Source: Kosakonia sp. H02 (lineage in GTDB: Bacteria > Pseudomonadota > Gammaproteobacteria > Enterobacterales > Enterobacteriaceae). Taken from it: DNA of 64,000 nt. Shown one piece after another: positions 8,564 to 17,318 of the stretch (the first letter of the stretch is position 1; every line of letters begins with the position of its first letter). The position numbers and the translations under genes are program-made. A model generated the notes under the pieces. The model was given only the letters and a program-made list of their open reading frames with translations, searched no databases and was not told the DNA's origin. The stretch covers positions 2,356,001-2,420,000 of the forward strand of contig CP131915.1 in the NCBI GenBank assembly GCA_030704225.1, in the 5' to 3' direction.

Positions 8564-9483
8564 CGTTTATTGACCCACCAGATCCCCGAACAGACCAGCA
8601 CCAGCGCCACCGCGTATTTGATATCCAGGATCTTCTCGCCAAGGAAAATGGCGGAGAGCACTGTTCCCGCAACCGGCACCACAAAGTTGAACGGCGCAAT
8701 CATGCTGACGCGGTTCACTTTCAAAAGCACGCTCCACAAGGCAAAAGCCACCGATGAGAGCAGTGTCAGGTAGGTGAGCACCGCAACCGCCGCCGCACTC
8801 TCGACAGCCAGCGTACCGCCTGTAAGATAGCCGCCTGCCAGCAGCGCGACGCTACCGATCGCCAGTTGCCAGCCGGTCATTACCGTTGGATCGACAGTCT
8901 GGGAGATGCGTTTGCCATACAACGTGGCGGCAGACAAGATAAAAGCCGCCAGCACAATGAAGCCATCGCCATTCCAGACAAAGCGAAAATCCCGCAAGCC
9001 GCTGTGAAAGTTCACCAACATCACGCCAGCAAACCCCAAAATACAGCCCAGGGTTTTGTTATAGCTCAGCTTGTCGTTCTGATAAATAAAGTGCGCCAGC
9101 AGCACGCTAAAAAAGGTGCCGGTCGCATTCATGATCGAGCCATTAACGCCCGTGGTGAAGGCCAGGCCAATATAGAAAAAGGTGTATTGCAGCGTCGTTT
9201 GCGTCAGCCCGAGAACCGTCAATTGCCCGAACTGCGTAGGCGTTAACCGGCCGATGGGTTTACGTTGCGCCAGGGCAAACAGCAACAACAACGCGCCGGC
9301 AAACAGAAAGCGGTAACCGGCAAACACAATTTTTGATGGAATATCATCGGTGGCGATGTGAAAGAGTTCGTAGCCGCTTTTGATAGCCGGATAAGAGCTA
9401 CCCCACAGCAGACAACAGAGTGTAGCGCAGGCATAAGCGACATGGCGACGGGCAAAAACAGGTGTGGGCAGAGCGGAGTCCAT
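8554..9483 (-). CDS. EamA/DMT family transporter
   Basis: An inner-membrane protein of about 309 residues with ten predicted membrane segments in two EamA repeats (CATLCCLLWGSSYPAIKSGY in the first half, the second starting near FVWNGDGFIVLAAFILSAAT). The RhaT/YdcZ-type fold suggests small-molecule export or import; the substrate is unknown. Two in-frame ATGs exist four codons apart; the second (9483) has a TGAG ahead of it and gives a compact N-terminus. No homologue sits here in E. coli, so this is an accessory insertion between ytfB and rplI. Confidence 0.8.
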   Translation of the reverse strand: MDSALPTPVFARRHVAYACATLCCLLWGSSYPAIKSGYELFHIATDDIPSKIVFAGYRFLFAGALLLLFALAQRKPIGRLTPTQFGQLTVLGLTQTTLQYTFFYIGLAFTTGVNGSIMNATGTFFSVLLAHFIYQNDKLSYNKTLGCILGFAGVMLVNFHSGLRDFRFVWNGDGFIVLAAFILSAATLYGKRISQTVDPTVMTGWQLAIGSVALLAGGYLTGGTLAVESAAAVAVLTYLTLLSSVAFALWSVLLKVNRVSMIAPFNFVVPVAGTVLSAIFLGEKILDIKYAVALVLVCSGIWWVNKRAG

Positions 9484-9577
9484 GACAAATCTCAAAATTA
9501 AAATTATGTTTCAATTTAGTATCTGAGAATGTGTATGAAATAGCTACCCTGGAAGACCGGAAATGCGGGCAAGGGCC

Positions 9578-9609
9578 AAAAAGCAAAACGCCGACACAAG
9601 GTCGGCGTT
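9578..9609 (-). terminator. Terminator of the rpsF-priB-rpsR-rplI operon
   Basis: Minus-strand stem AACGCCGAC-CTTGT-GTCGGCGTT followed by TTGCTTTTT. Confidence 0.9.
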
Positions 9610-9633
9610 GCTACGTTATGTCAGAGTAAATAA

Positions 9634-10083
9634 TTACTCAGCAACAACGTTTACAGTCAGCTTAGCGAATACTTCGCTGTGAACCTGGAAGTCCACTTCG
9701 TGCTCACCGGTAGTACGCAGAACGCCGTTCGGCAGACGAACTTCGCTCTTAGCCACTTTAACGCCAGCTGCGGTTACAGCGTCAGCGATATCGCGGGTAC
9801 CGATGGAACCGAACAGTTTACCTTCGTCGCCTGCTTTAGACGCGATGGTAACGTTGCCCAGTGCATTGATTTGCTCAGCACGAGCGTTAGCAGCCGCCAG
9901 AACGTCAGCCAGTTTGGCTTCCAGCTCAGCGCGACGTGCTTCGAAATACTCAACGTTTTTCTTGGTAGCCGGAACAGCTTTACCCTGCGGTACCAGGAAG
10001 TTACGAGCATAGCCCGCTTTAACGTTAACCTGATCACCCAGGCTACCCAGGTTTGCTACTTTATCAAGCAGAATAACTTGCAT
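9634..10083 (-). CDS. rplI: 50S ribosomal protein bL9
   Basis: 149 residues with the classic L9 N-terminus MQVILLDKVANLGSLGDQVN, the glycine/lysine-rich KAGYARNFLVPQGKA segment, a long connecting helix at about 41-74 and a C-terminal RNA-binding domain. It binds 23S rRNA at the base of the L1 stalk. It is the last gene of the S6 operon. Confidence 0.97.
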   Translation of the reverse strand: MQVILLDKVANLGSLGDQVNVKAGYARNFLVPQGKAVPATKKNVEYFEARRAELEAKLADVLAAANARAEQINALGNVTIASKAGDEGKLFGSIGTRDIADAVTAAGVKVAKSEVRLPNGVLRTTGEHEVDFQVHSEVFAKLTVNVVAE

Positions 10084-10124
10084 TACCTTATCCTCTCAAA
10101 GTCGTATTAATGGACCGTGACCGA

Positions 10125-10352
10125 TTACTGATGACGATCAGTGTACGGCAGCAGGGACAGGTAGCGAGCGCGTTTGATAGCGCGTGCCAGCTGACGCTGA
10201 TATTTTGCACGGGTACCGGTGATACGGCTCGGGACAATCTTACCGCTTTCGGTGATGTAGTTTTTCAGCGTAGCGATATCTTTGTAATCAATCTCAACAA
10301 CGCCTTCCGCGGTGAAACGGCAGAACTTGCGACGACGGAAATAACGTGCCAT
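10125..10352 (-). CDS. rpsR: 30S ribosomal protein bS18
   Basis: 75 residues, identical in length to E. coli S18, starting [13 protein letters not shown]. It binds as a heterodimer with bS6 in the 30S platform. It lies between priB (4-base gap) and rplI in the conserved operon order. Confidence 0.97.
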
Positions 10353-10356
10353 TTGG

Positions 10357-10671
10357 CTAGTCTCCAGAATCTATCAATTCAATCTGCTCGGCATGCAGAA
10401 CCATTTTGCTCAGGCCGTTCTTTGCCTTGTGGCAACTGATGAACCCCTGAACGGTTACTGCGCTACCGACCGTTATACTGTGAGTAATGGCCTGGTTCTC
10501 CTGCCCGCTGATTATTACAGGCATTTGGCACCACGCCTGCCGGTGAAAACCGGCTTCCTCCTGCACAGAACGGTGCTCAAGCACGAACTGGCAGTGAGGA
10601 ATTCCTGAGGGGCTGACCTTTCGCAGCGGCGTCCTGCACACAGTGCCGGACAACACCAGTCGGTTGGCCAT
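10357..10671 (-). CDS. priB: Primosomal replication protein PriB
   Basis: 104-residue single-OB-fold protein that binds single-stranded DNA and bridges PriA and DnaT during restart of stalled forks. The N-terminus [21 protein letters not shown] and the [20 protein letters not shown] strand are typical. Its place inside a ribosomal protein operon is conserved in enterobacteria. Confidence 0.95.
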
Positions 10672-10677
10672 CAGTAA

Positions 10678-11073
10678 TTACTCTTCAGAATCCCCAGCAT
10701 CTGCATCATCTGCGGTTTCGTTAGCGAAATCATCGCGACGCTCACGGCGCTCGTCTTTCGCTTTAACCATCGGAGATGCTTCGGTAACAGCGTGTTTAGT
10801 ACGCATCACCATGCTACGGATAACGGCATCGTTGAAGCGGAAGTTTGTTTCCAGCTCATCGATAACTTCCTGCGGGGCTTCAACATTCAGCAGAACGTAG
10901 TGCGCTTTGTGCAGTTTGTTGATCGGGTAAGCCAGCTGACGGCGGCCCCAGTCTTCCAGACGGTGGATCGTGCCTTGCGCACCGGTGATAGCACCAGTGT
11001 AACGCTCGATCATGCCCGGAACCTGTTCGCTCTGGTCAGGATGGACCATAAAAACGATTTCGTAATGACGCAT
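10678..11073 (-). CDS. rpsF: 30S ribosomal protein bS6
   Basis: 131 residues: the S6 ferredoxin-like fold beginning MRHYEIVFMVHPDQSEQVPG, then an acidic C-terminal tail ending GDSEE. In E. coli RimK adds glutamates to this tail. It is the first gene of the operon, preceded by the S6:S18 leader hairpin and a good sigma-70 promoter. Confidence 0.97.
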   Translation of the reverse strand: MRHYEIVFMVHPDQSEQVPGMIERYTGAITGAQGTIHRLEDWGRRQLAYPINKLHKAHYVLLNVEAPQEVIDELETNFRFNDAVIRSMVMRTKHAVTEASPMVKAKDERRERRDDFANETADDADAGDSEE

Positions 11074-11112
11074 CGAATTGCTCCTTACGGATTATTCAGC
11101 CTCCTGTCTGGG

Positions 11113-11158
11113 TCAGCCGAGGCCCGGGGAGGCAAGGAACGTGTTAAAGGTCGGCTGA
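11113..11158 (-). promoter_or_regulatory. S6:S18-binding leader hairpin of rpsF
   Basis: In the rpsF leader, minus strand, TCAGCCGA (11158-11151) pairs with TCGGCTGA (11120-11113) around an asymmetric interior with CCGGGCC near the 3' side. Enterobacterial rpsF leaders carry a known structured motif bound by the S6:S18 complex for autoregulation; position and shape agree. The fine fold was drawn by eye. Confidence 0.65.
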
Positions 11159-11172
11159 AAAATTGACGCGTC

Positions 11173-11201
11173 ATAATACTGATCTCCGCCCACTAACTCA
11201 A
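11173..11201 (-). promoter_or_regulatory. Sigma-70 promoter of the rpsF operon
   Basis: Minus strand TTGAGT (11201-11196), 17-base spacer, TATTAT (11178-11173), followed by GACGCG, a GC-rich discriminator as in growth-rate controlled promoters. It lies 100 bp upstream of rpsF. Confidence 0.7.
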
Positions 11202-11417
11202 GGTTCATTGCACAAATAATTCGCACGCAACGCAAAGAGGGCTGCCCAATGCGGATTAAAATTAAACAAAACGCATTACGGCATTTTTTTGAACGATAGC
11301 ATCAGAAATGGTCGCGATACGTTGGCAGGCAAGCAAGTACACTTTCTACAGGCCTCAAACATAAGGAGGAGAGATGTTCAAAAGATAATATTCAAAGACG
11401 TACCGGAGCGTAACATC

Positions 11418-11690
11418 ATGAAATACATCGCATTATTGATCGCAACATTGCTACTCAGCGCAAACGCCGCAGCAGCAATAAAAATCACCGACCAGCAAGC
11501 CCGCAACATGGATGATGTGCACAGCTTAGGCGTTATCTACATTAATCATAACTTCGCCACCGCTGATGAAGCCGATCGGGCTCTTAATCAAGAAACTGAC
11601 GCCCAGGGCGCAAAATATTACCGCACCATCCTGACCCACGAGCCAGGCAGCAACGGGAACATGCACGCCAGTGCCGCCATTTACCGCTAA
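11418..11690 (+). CDS. yjfY: Periplasmic DUF1471 protein YjfY
   Basis: A 90-residue secreted protein with a signal peptide at about 1-20 (ALLIATLLLSANAAAA) and a BhsA/McbA-type DUF1471 fold containing LGVIYINHNFATADEADRAL and ending ASAAIYR. It matches E. coli YjfY in length and sequence. The ATG at 11418 is chosen because it puts the signal peptide at the N-terminus and follows GGAG; the frame is open further upstream. Family members are linked to biofilm and envelope stress; the exact role is unknown. Confidence 0.88.
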   Translation: MKYIALLIATLLLSANAAAAIKITDQQARNMDDVHSLGVIYINHNFATADEADRALNQETDAQGAKYYRTILTHEPGSNGNMHASAAIYR

Positions 11691-11737
11691 TTGCGGACTT
11701 CACGCCTTGCACTGCGGCCCTGCAACAGGGCCGCAGC

Positions 11738-12481
11738 TTAAAGATGACGCGTAAAAAAGCCCACCGCCGCGTCCAGCGCTTGCGGGGTAATACGATGCCT
11801 GACTCCCGCTTCCCATTGATACGTCAGATGGGTATCCAGCCCCGCATCGGCTAAAGCTTGCTGCAAGCGGAAGGATTCACCCGCTGGCACCACATCATCC
11901 TGCTCCCCATGCCAGAGCAGTAACGGGCGATCGGCGATCCGCTCTAACTGTGAACCCACGTCCCACTGCGCCAGCGGCGCGATAATCGCATCAAACGCCT
12001 GCGCGTCATTGGTGACATCCAGCGGCGGAAACAGCGTGCGGGCAAGGGAGGTGAAATAACCCGATCCCATCAGGCTGGCAACGCAGCGCACTTCCGGGTG
12101 ATGGGTCATAATGCCAAGCGCGGTCATCCCGCCCATCGACGCGCCACCCACCCCCAGGCGGCTGTCATCAATCAAATCCTGGCTTTTCAGCGCATCTTGC
12201 AGCGCGGGAAACTCTTCAATATTGCCCTGCAAGATTTGCCAGAACTGGCGCAAGCGCCGTTGCCCATCGCCACCAAAACGCGCGCCGTGATCCGGGGCAT
12301 CGGGCATAACTACGCGAAAACCGGCCTGCGCCAGCGCCACGGCAAAATAGCTATAGACCAGTTTTGATGACGTGAAACCGTGGTAAAACACCACGCAAGG
12401 CAGAGGTTGCGTACGTTTTCCCGCCGGGAAAGCATGCAGCGCCTCAATACCAGCAAAATGGTCTGACTGAATTTCAATCAT
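11738..12481 (-). CDS. yjfP: Alpha/beta-hydrolase esterase YjfP
   Basis: A 247-residue cytoplasmic serine hydrolase. The nucleophile elbow GGASMGG, the acid in WHGEQDDVVP and the histidine in AGVRHRIT form the expected triad; YHGF near residue 34 is the oxyanion-hole strand. E. coli YjfP has carboxylesterase activity on short acyl esters. It lies between the DUF1471 genes yjfY and bsmA, where E. coli has the ula ascorbate operon on one side; that operon is absent here. Confidence 0.88.
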   Translation of the reverse strand: MIEIQSDHFAGIEALHAFPAGKRTQPLPCVVFYHGFTSSKLVYSYFAVALAQAGFRVVMPDAPDHGARFGGDGQRRLRQFWQILQGNIEEFPALQDALKSQDLIDDSRLGVGGASMGGMTALGIMTHHPEVRCVASLMGSGYFTSLARTLFPPLDVTNDAQAFDAIIAPLAQWDVGSQLERIADRPLLLWHGEQDDVVPAGESFRLQQALADAGLDTHLTYQWEAGVRHRITPQALDAAVGFFTRHL

Positions 12482-12666
12482 TTCCCCTCCTTGATCTATA
12501 GTGCAGATATGCCACTGGCAAACTGGCGGCGCAAGTCAGATTTCGCATTAGCATCCGGCGCCATGAGATATAGATTACGCTTTCAGGCGACTTTCATTCG
12601 AAATAAGTGCTCGAGCTAACACTTCGGGAACATTCCCTCAAAGTGAAATTAATCAGGAACTACACT

Positions 12667-12996
12667 ATGGCTATCAGGAGACATGAGAACGCAATGCGCG
12701 CCTTGCTGCCGCTACTGTTTGCTGTTTTGCTCAGCGGCTGTGCCGCACTGGCAGGTAAGCCGCAACCCGCACCGCCGGTCAGCAGCAGCCCGCAGGAAAT
12801 CAACCGCAATCAGACGCAAAGCCTGCAACAAATCGGCGCTGTAAGCGTGACGGTATTGGGTTCTCCCATGGATGTGGAAGCGGCCATCAAAGCCAAAGCC
12901 ACCGCCGCGAAAGCGGATTATTACGTCATTATTATGATGGATGACACCGTATTTCCCGGGCGCTGGTTCGGACGAGCCCTGTTATACCGGCAGTAG
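12667..12996 (+). CDS. bsmA: DUF1471 lipoprotein BsmA
   Basis: A small outer-envelope lipoprotein. The lipobox LLSGC follows a hydrophobic signal, and the mature part is a single DUF1471 domain (LQQIGAVSVTVLGSPMDVEAA ... WFGRALLYRQ). The ATG at 12667 has AGGA nine bases upstream; a second in-frame ATG at 12694 would give a more usual short signal peptide, so the exact start is open. E. coli BsmA (YjfO) is a biofilm and peroxide-stress protein. Confidence 0.82.
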   Translation: MAIRRHENAMRALLPLLFAVLLSGCAALAGKPQPAPPVSSSPQEINRNQTQSLQQIGAVSVTVLGSPMDVEAAIKAKATAAKADYYVIIMMDDTVFPGRWFGRALLYRQ

Positions 12997-13128
12997 CGAG
13001 GCGTTGATTTTAAGGACTTTTACACTGCCTTTGCGTCCATTGATGTTCTTCTGTGCACTATAGGGTTTTTCATCCCTTGCGCGAAAGGAAGCCCTGACTG
13101 AAACGGGGTACGTAAAATGGAGCTGACA

Positions 13129-13404
13129 ATGAAACGATCTCTCGCTTTAAACTCACTGTTGCTTTCCACGGGAATGCTGAATACAACAGCGCAGCCTGCG
13201 GAGTTCGCCAGTGCCGACTGCGTAACGGGATTAAACGAAATCGGGCTGATTTCCGTCGACAATGTGTCCGGCAGCCTGCAAGACGTCGAGCGCGTTATCG
13301 CCCTGAAAGCCGATGAACAGGGCGCATCCTGGTATCGCATCATCCGCATGCAGGAACAGAAGCAGGTCGACTACTGGCAAGTGCAGGCTATTTTGTACGC
13401 TTGA
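13129..13404 (+). CDS. yjfN: Periplasmic DUF1471 protein YjfN
   Basis: 91 residues: a signal peptide at about 1-26, then EFASADCVTGLNEIGLISV and a DUF1471 C-terminus ending VQAILYA, as in E. coli YjfN. The ATG at 13129 is favoured by GGAG seven bases upstream. YjfN has been reported to stimulate the periplasmic protease DegP. It is the third DUF1471 gene within 2 kb. Confidence 0.85.
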   Translation: MKRSLALNSLLLSTGMLNTTAQPAEFASADCVTGLNEIGLISVDNVSGSLQDVERVIALKADEQGASWYRIIRMQEQKQVDYWQVQAILYA

Positions 13405-13418
13405 GTCGTTTTGAAAAA

Positions 13419-13444
13419 GCCACCAAATCAGGGTGGTTTTTTTA
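13419..13444 (+). terminator. Terminator of yjfN
   Basis: GCCACC-AAATCAG-GGTGG stem followed by seven or more T. Confidence 0.85.
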
Positions 13445-13515
13445 TGCCCCTACATTCATTAAGATTATGTTATCTTAAAGATGCATCATTGTAATATTTA
13501 GTTACAAACATACAC

Positions 13516-13542
13516 TAAATGTTGTCCGGTTTGTGCCGTTGA
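13516..13542 (+). promoter_or_regulatory. Sigma-28-like promoter of the Cache receptor
   Basis: TAAATGTT, 11 bases, GCCGTTGA: a weaker match to the flagellar consensus than the other two receptor promoters, but with exact spacing and 32 bp from the start codon. Confidence 0.55.
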
Positions 13543-13574
13543 AGGTGGCACACACATAGAATAACGGACACATT

Positions 13575-15509
13575 ATGAGCGCCTTATTTCGCCGCACCGG
13601 CCTCGGTGCAAAGCTCTCTCTGCTCACTGGCGCAAGCGTAGCAACGCTTTTCCTCTTATTTACTTTTCTGATGAGCAATAAAGCCAGCCAACAACTGGAA
13701 ACGCTGGCCATGGAAGACCTGCACAACCAATCCACCGGCGTGGTGGACATGGTTGAAATGTTCAACAGCAGTCTGAGTGAAGAGGTTGAAAGCTACACGC
13801 GTTTGTTCAGCAGTTTTCTGCCGCAGCCACTGACCATCGACCCGCAACAGCGCCGGGAAATTAACGGTATGGATGTACCGTTATTTAAAGGTGGCGACGT
13901 TGAGCTGCATAACAATAACGCCATTCCTGATGACTTCCTCAACCGCACCGGCGCGATTGCCACACTGTTCGTGCGTAGCGGCGAGGATTTTGTCCGCGTC
14001 GCCACGTCCCTGCGTAAAGAGAACGGCGATCGCGCCATTGGCACCAAACTCGATCACACCAGCCCCGCCTTCGCGCCGGTAACAAAAGGCGAGGTTTATC
14101 GCGGCCTGGCGCTGCTGTTCGGCAAACGCTACATCACCCAATACCAGCCGGTGAAAGATGCCAGCGGCAACGTCATTGCCATTCTTTTTGTTGGCGTCGA
14201 TATCTCCCGCTCCTGGGAGGTGATGCGCAATAAAATCCTTGGGCGCAAGCTGGGTGAAAGCGGCCATTTCTTCGTGATTGACCGTAACCCTGGCAAAAAC
14301 TACGGCAGCTACTTATTCCACGATACAGAGGAAGGCAAACGCCCGCAGTGGGATGAAAAAGATCTGCAAACCCTGCTGAAAAACGACAGCGGGACGCTGA
14401 CACAGCAAAGCGCTGATGGCCGCACGCTGCTGCTCTCTTATACCGCCCTGCCCGGCTGGAACTGGACGATTGTCGGTGAAGTGGATAAAGCCATCCTGCT
14501 TCAGGGTGTCACTACCATGCGTAACCAGTTTCTGCTGGCAGGCGTCGTAGTTTCCCTGCTGTTCGCCGCGTTATTTGTGGTGATTATTCGCCGCTGGCTG
14601 TCGCGCCCGCTGCGTAGCGTAATCGATCTGGCCCAGCAATATGCGGCAGGCGATCTGCGCGCCACGCTGGCGGTCGATCGCCAGGATGAAGTGGGTCAGT
14701 TGATTAACGCTATCAACGGTATTGGTGATGGTCTGCATAAAATCGTGCTACAAGTGCGTGAATCCGCCGCCGAGATAAACCTGGGGACGAATGCGCTGGC
14801 GTCCGACAGCAGCGAGATCAGCGATCAGATCAACAAGCAGGCCAGCAGCGTAGAAGAGACTTCCGCCAGCATGGAGCAAATTGCCGCCACCGTGCAGCAA
14901 ACCGCCGCCAATATGGAGCAAACGCAACATCTGGTGAATGAGACCACCGAAGCGGTGCAAAAAGGTGGCAAAACGGTGGATCACTCCGTCGCCACGATGG
15001 AAGACATTCGCAGCGCCTCGCAGCGTATTGCCGACATTACCCACGTGATTGAGTCCATTGCCTTCCAGACCAATATCCTCGCCCTCAACGCGGCGGTGGA
15101 AGCGGCGCGCGCAGGTGAACATGGCAAAGGGTTTGCCGTGGTGGCCCAGGAAGTGCGCGCGCTGGCGGCACGCAGCGCCAACGCGGTGAAAGAGATCGAA
15201 GCGTTAATTGGCGACACGCTGAAGAAAGTGGGCGAAGGCCATGCCCAGTCAGAAGCCACGCGCATTGCGATGCAGTCGATCATCAGCCATATGAACAATA
15301 TCAACCAGTTAGTGCATGAAATTAATCATGCCTCCCACGAGCAATCGGCGGGCATCAACCAGGTGAATCTGGCAATGACACATATTGGCGATGCAACGCA
15401 CATCAACGCCGGACGCGTGACGCAGAGCGAAGAAACCGCCCGTCTCCTGCGGGAGAAAGGCGCGCATCTGAGTGAGCTGGTAAGCCTGTTCCGCCTGAAA
15501 ATGGATTAA
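13575..15509 (+). CDS. Methyl-accepting chemotaxis protein with Cache sensor domain
   Basis: A 644-residue chemoreceptor. Membrane segment 1 is at about 13-35, then a large periplasmic Cache_3/Cache_2-like domain at about 36-310 (FLNRTGAIATLFVRSGEDFVRV, YQPVKDASGNVIAILFVGVD), membrane segment 2 at about 317-338, HAMP and the signalling hairpin with IAFQTNILALNAAVEAARAGEHG. The C-terminus ends FRLKMD with no NWETF-type pentapeptide, so adaptation would depend on help from other receptors. It lies between yjfN and aidB, an accessory position. Its stop overlaps the aidB stop. Confidence 0.9.
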   Translation: MSALFRRTGLGAKLSLLTGASVATLFLLFTFLMSNKASQQLETLAMEDLHNQSTGVVDMVEMFNSSLSEEVESYTRLFSSFLPQPLTIDPQQRREINGMDVPLFKGGDVELHNNNAIPDDFLNRTGAIATLFVRSGEDFVRVATSLRKENGDRAIGTKLDHTSPAFAPVTKGEVYRGLALLFGKRYITQYQPVKDASGNVIAILFVGVDISRSWEVMRNKILGRKLGESGHFFVIDRNPGKNYGSYLFHDTEEGKRPQWDEKDLQTLLKNDSGTLTQQSADGRTLLLSYTALPGWNWTIVGEVDKAILLQGVTTMRNQFLLAGVVVSLLFAALFVVIIRRWLSRPLRSVIDLAQQYAAGDLRATLAVDRQDEVGQLINAINGIGDGLHKIVLQVRESAAEINLGTNALASDSSEISDQINKQASSVEETSASMEQIAATVQQTAANMEQTQHLVNETTEAVQKGGKTVDHSVATMEDIRSASQRIADITHVIESIAFQTNILALNAAVEAARAGEHGKGFAVVAQEVRALAARSANAVKEIEALIGDTLKKVGEGHAQSEATRIAMQSIISHMNNINQLVHEINHASHEQSAGINQVNLAMTHIGDATHINAGRVTQSEETARLLREKGAHLSELVSLFRLKMD

Positions 15510-17125
15510 TTCACCCCACCCGTGGCGCGCAGCAGCAGATCGTTTTTCACCTGCTCATCGATCTGCGCAGTGCCACGGGTATCCAGCATCATCTGGCACC
15601 ATGCCTGCGCCATTGGCGGCGAAGCGTGGCGCAACATTTGCGCCCCCGCGCCCAGCCGCCAAAGCTGTTGCGTTATCTCCCGCCCCTGCGCTTCGTCCGG
15701 CTTACGCAGCCGCTGTTGAAGCTGTCGCCAGGCGCGCTCAAAATGGCGATCCCGCCCTTTTACTGCGGCGAACTCTTCGTTTAACAGCTCCATAATGCCC
15801 GGCTGTTTTGCCAGCACGCGCAACACATCCAGGCACATCACATTGCCGGAGCCTTCCCAGATGCTGTTTACCGGTATTTCGCGATACAGGCGCGGCAGCT
15901 CGTTATCTTCGCAATAGCCAATGCCGCCGAGCACTTCCATCGCTTCGGCGACAAACGGAATGCCGCTTTTACACACTGCAAATTTCGCCACCGGCGTAAA
16001 CAAGCGCGCCCACAGCGCTTCTTGCGGATTACTGCGGCTATCCCACGCGCGCGCGAGGCGAAACAGCATCGCCGTTTGCCCTTCAAGCTGGAGCGCCATG
16101 CGGCTAAGCACTTCGCGCATTAATGGCTGATCGACCAGGTTTTTACCGAACGCCTGCCGCCGGTGCGCGTGGTACAACGCCACGGAAAAGGCGCGACGCA
16201 TCAAGCCGTGGCTGCCGAGTGCGCAATCAAAGCGCGTCAGCCCGCCCATTTTGAGGATCTGGCGTATACCGTCGCCCTCTTCGCCCAGCAACCAGCCGCT
16301 GGCGTCGCAAAATTCCGCTTCGCTGCTGGCATTCGAACGGTTACCGAGTTTGTCTTTTAGCCGTTCGAGGCGCACGCCATTGCGCTGGCCGTCGGGCAGA
16401 AAACGCGGCACAAAGAAGCAGGAAAGCCCGCCTTTCGCCTGCGCCAGCACCAGATGCGCATCGCTTTGCGGCACCGAAAAGAACCATTTATGCCCCACCA
16501 GCCGGTACTCATCGCCGCTTTTTTCCGCCCGCGTGGTGTTGCTCAGCACGTCGGAGCCGCCCTGTTTTTCCGTCATCCCCATGCCAATAAGCAGCCCGCG
16601 TTTCTGGCCGCCAGGCAGCATATGCGGATCGTAACGGTCGCTCAAAAGCGGTTTCAGCCAGTGGTGAAAAGGTAGCGGGATTGACTGTCGCAACAGCGGC
16701 GTGGCGGCAAAGGTCATGGTGATGGGGCAAAGCGTGCCGGATTCTACCTGCGCATGGAGCACAAAACGCGCGCTGCGGGCAACAAAGGAACCGACGCGCG
16801 CCTCCTCTTCCCACGCCAGGTTATGCACGCGATTGCCGCACAAGCCCTGCATCAGCAGGTGCCAGGCCGGATGAAAGCGCACATCATCGAGCCGCTCGCC
16901 GGTGGTGTCATAGCGCAACAATTCCGGGGGATAGGCATTCGCCAGCCTTCCCAGCTCCAGCGACTCGGCTGTTCCCAGTTGCTGACCAATGCTGGCGAGC
17001 AGCTCGGCGTCCCACGCCGCGCCTTCGCGCATTACCGCATCGTATAGCGGGCGGTCAGACAGAAATAAGTTGCTGTTATGCAACGGGATGGGTTGGTTAA
17101 AAACGGTGTGGGTTTGCCAGTGCAT
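15506..17125 (-). CDS. aidB: Acyl-CoA dehydrogenase-like alkylation-response protein AidB
   Basis: A 539-residue flavoprotein of the acyl-CoA dehydrogenase fold, part of the adaptive response to DNA alkylation. FAD-domain motifs include GLLIGMGMTEKQGGSDV, HKWFFSVPQSDAHLVLAQ and MEVLGGIGYCED near the C-terminal end of the catalytic half, then the DNA-binding helical C-terminus. The start MHWQTHTVFNQPIPL matches E. coli AidB and follows AGGGAG; an ATG eight codons upstream lies before that site. Its stop overlaps the convergent chemoreceptor stop in the tetranucleotide TTAA. Confidence 0.94.
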   Translation of the reverse strand: MHWQTHTVFNQPIPLHNSNLFLSDRPLYDAVMREGAAWDAELLASIGQQLGTAESLELGRLANAYPPELLRYDTTGERLDDVRFHPAWHLLMQGLCGNRVHNLAWEEEARVGSFVARSARFVLHAQVESGTLCPITMTFAATPLLRQSIPLPFHHWLKPLLSDRYDPHMLPGGQKRGLLIGMGMTEKQGGSDVLSNTTRAEKSGDEYRLVGHKWFFSVPQSDAHLVLAQAKGGLSCFFVPRFLPDGQRNGVRLERLKDKLGNRSNASSEAEFCDASGWLLGEEGDGIRQILKMGGLTRFDCALGSHGLMRRAFSVALYHAHRRQAFGKNLVDQPLMREVLSRMALQLEGQTAMLFRLARAWDSRSNPQEALWARLFTPVAKFAVCKSGIPFVAEAMEVLGGIGYCEDNELPRLYREIPVNSIWEGSGNVMCLDVLRVLAKQPGIMELLNEEFAAVKGRDRHFERAWRQLQQRLRKPDEAQGREITQQLWRLGAGAQMLRHASPPMAQAWCQMMLDTRGTAQIDEQVKNDLLLRATGGVN

Positions 17126-17318
17126 ACTGTCTCCCTCCTTCAGTGGCAATCACCGTAAGTATGGACAGCCCGCACCGATGCTGCATGGAAGTGGTATCAC
17201 ATAGCCGCGATAATGCGGCGATCATTCGTGAAATAGCTCACACAATATAAGAATAATATATTTCCCACCTGGCATTGTTGTTGAATAATTTATTCTCACC
17301 CTGCCAAAGAGAACCATT

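Noticed and set aside
15501..15510. Overlapping stop codons of chemoreceptor and aidB (TTAA)
   Set aside because: Curious compact junction but common for convergent genes; no functional meaning claimed.
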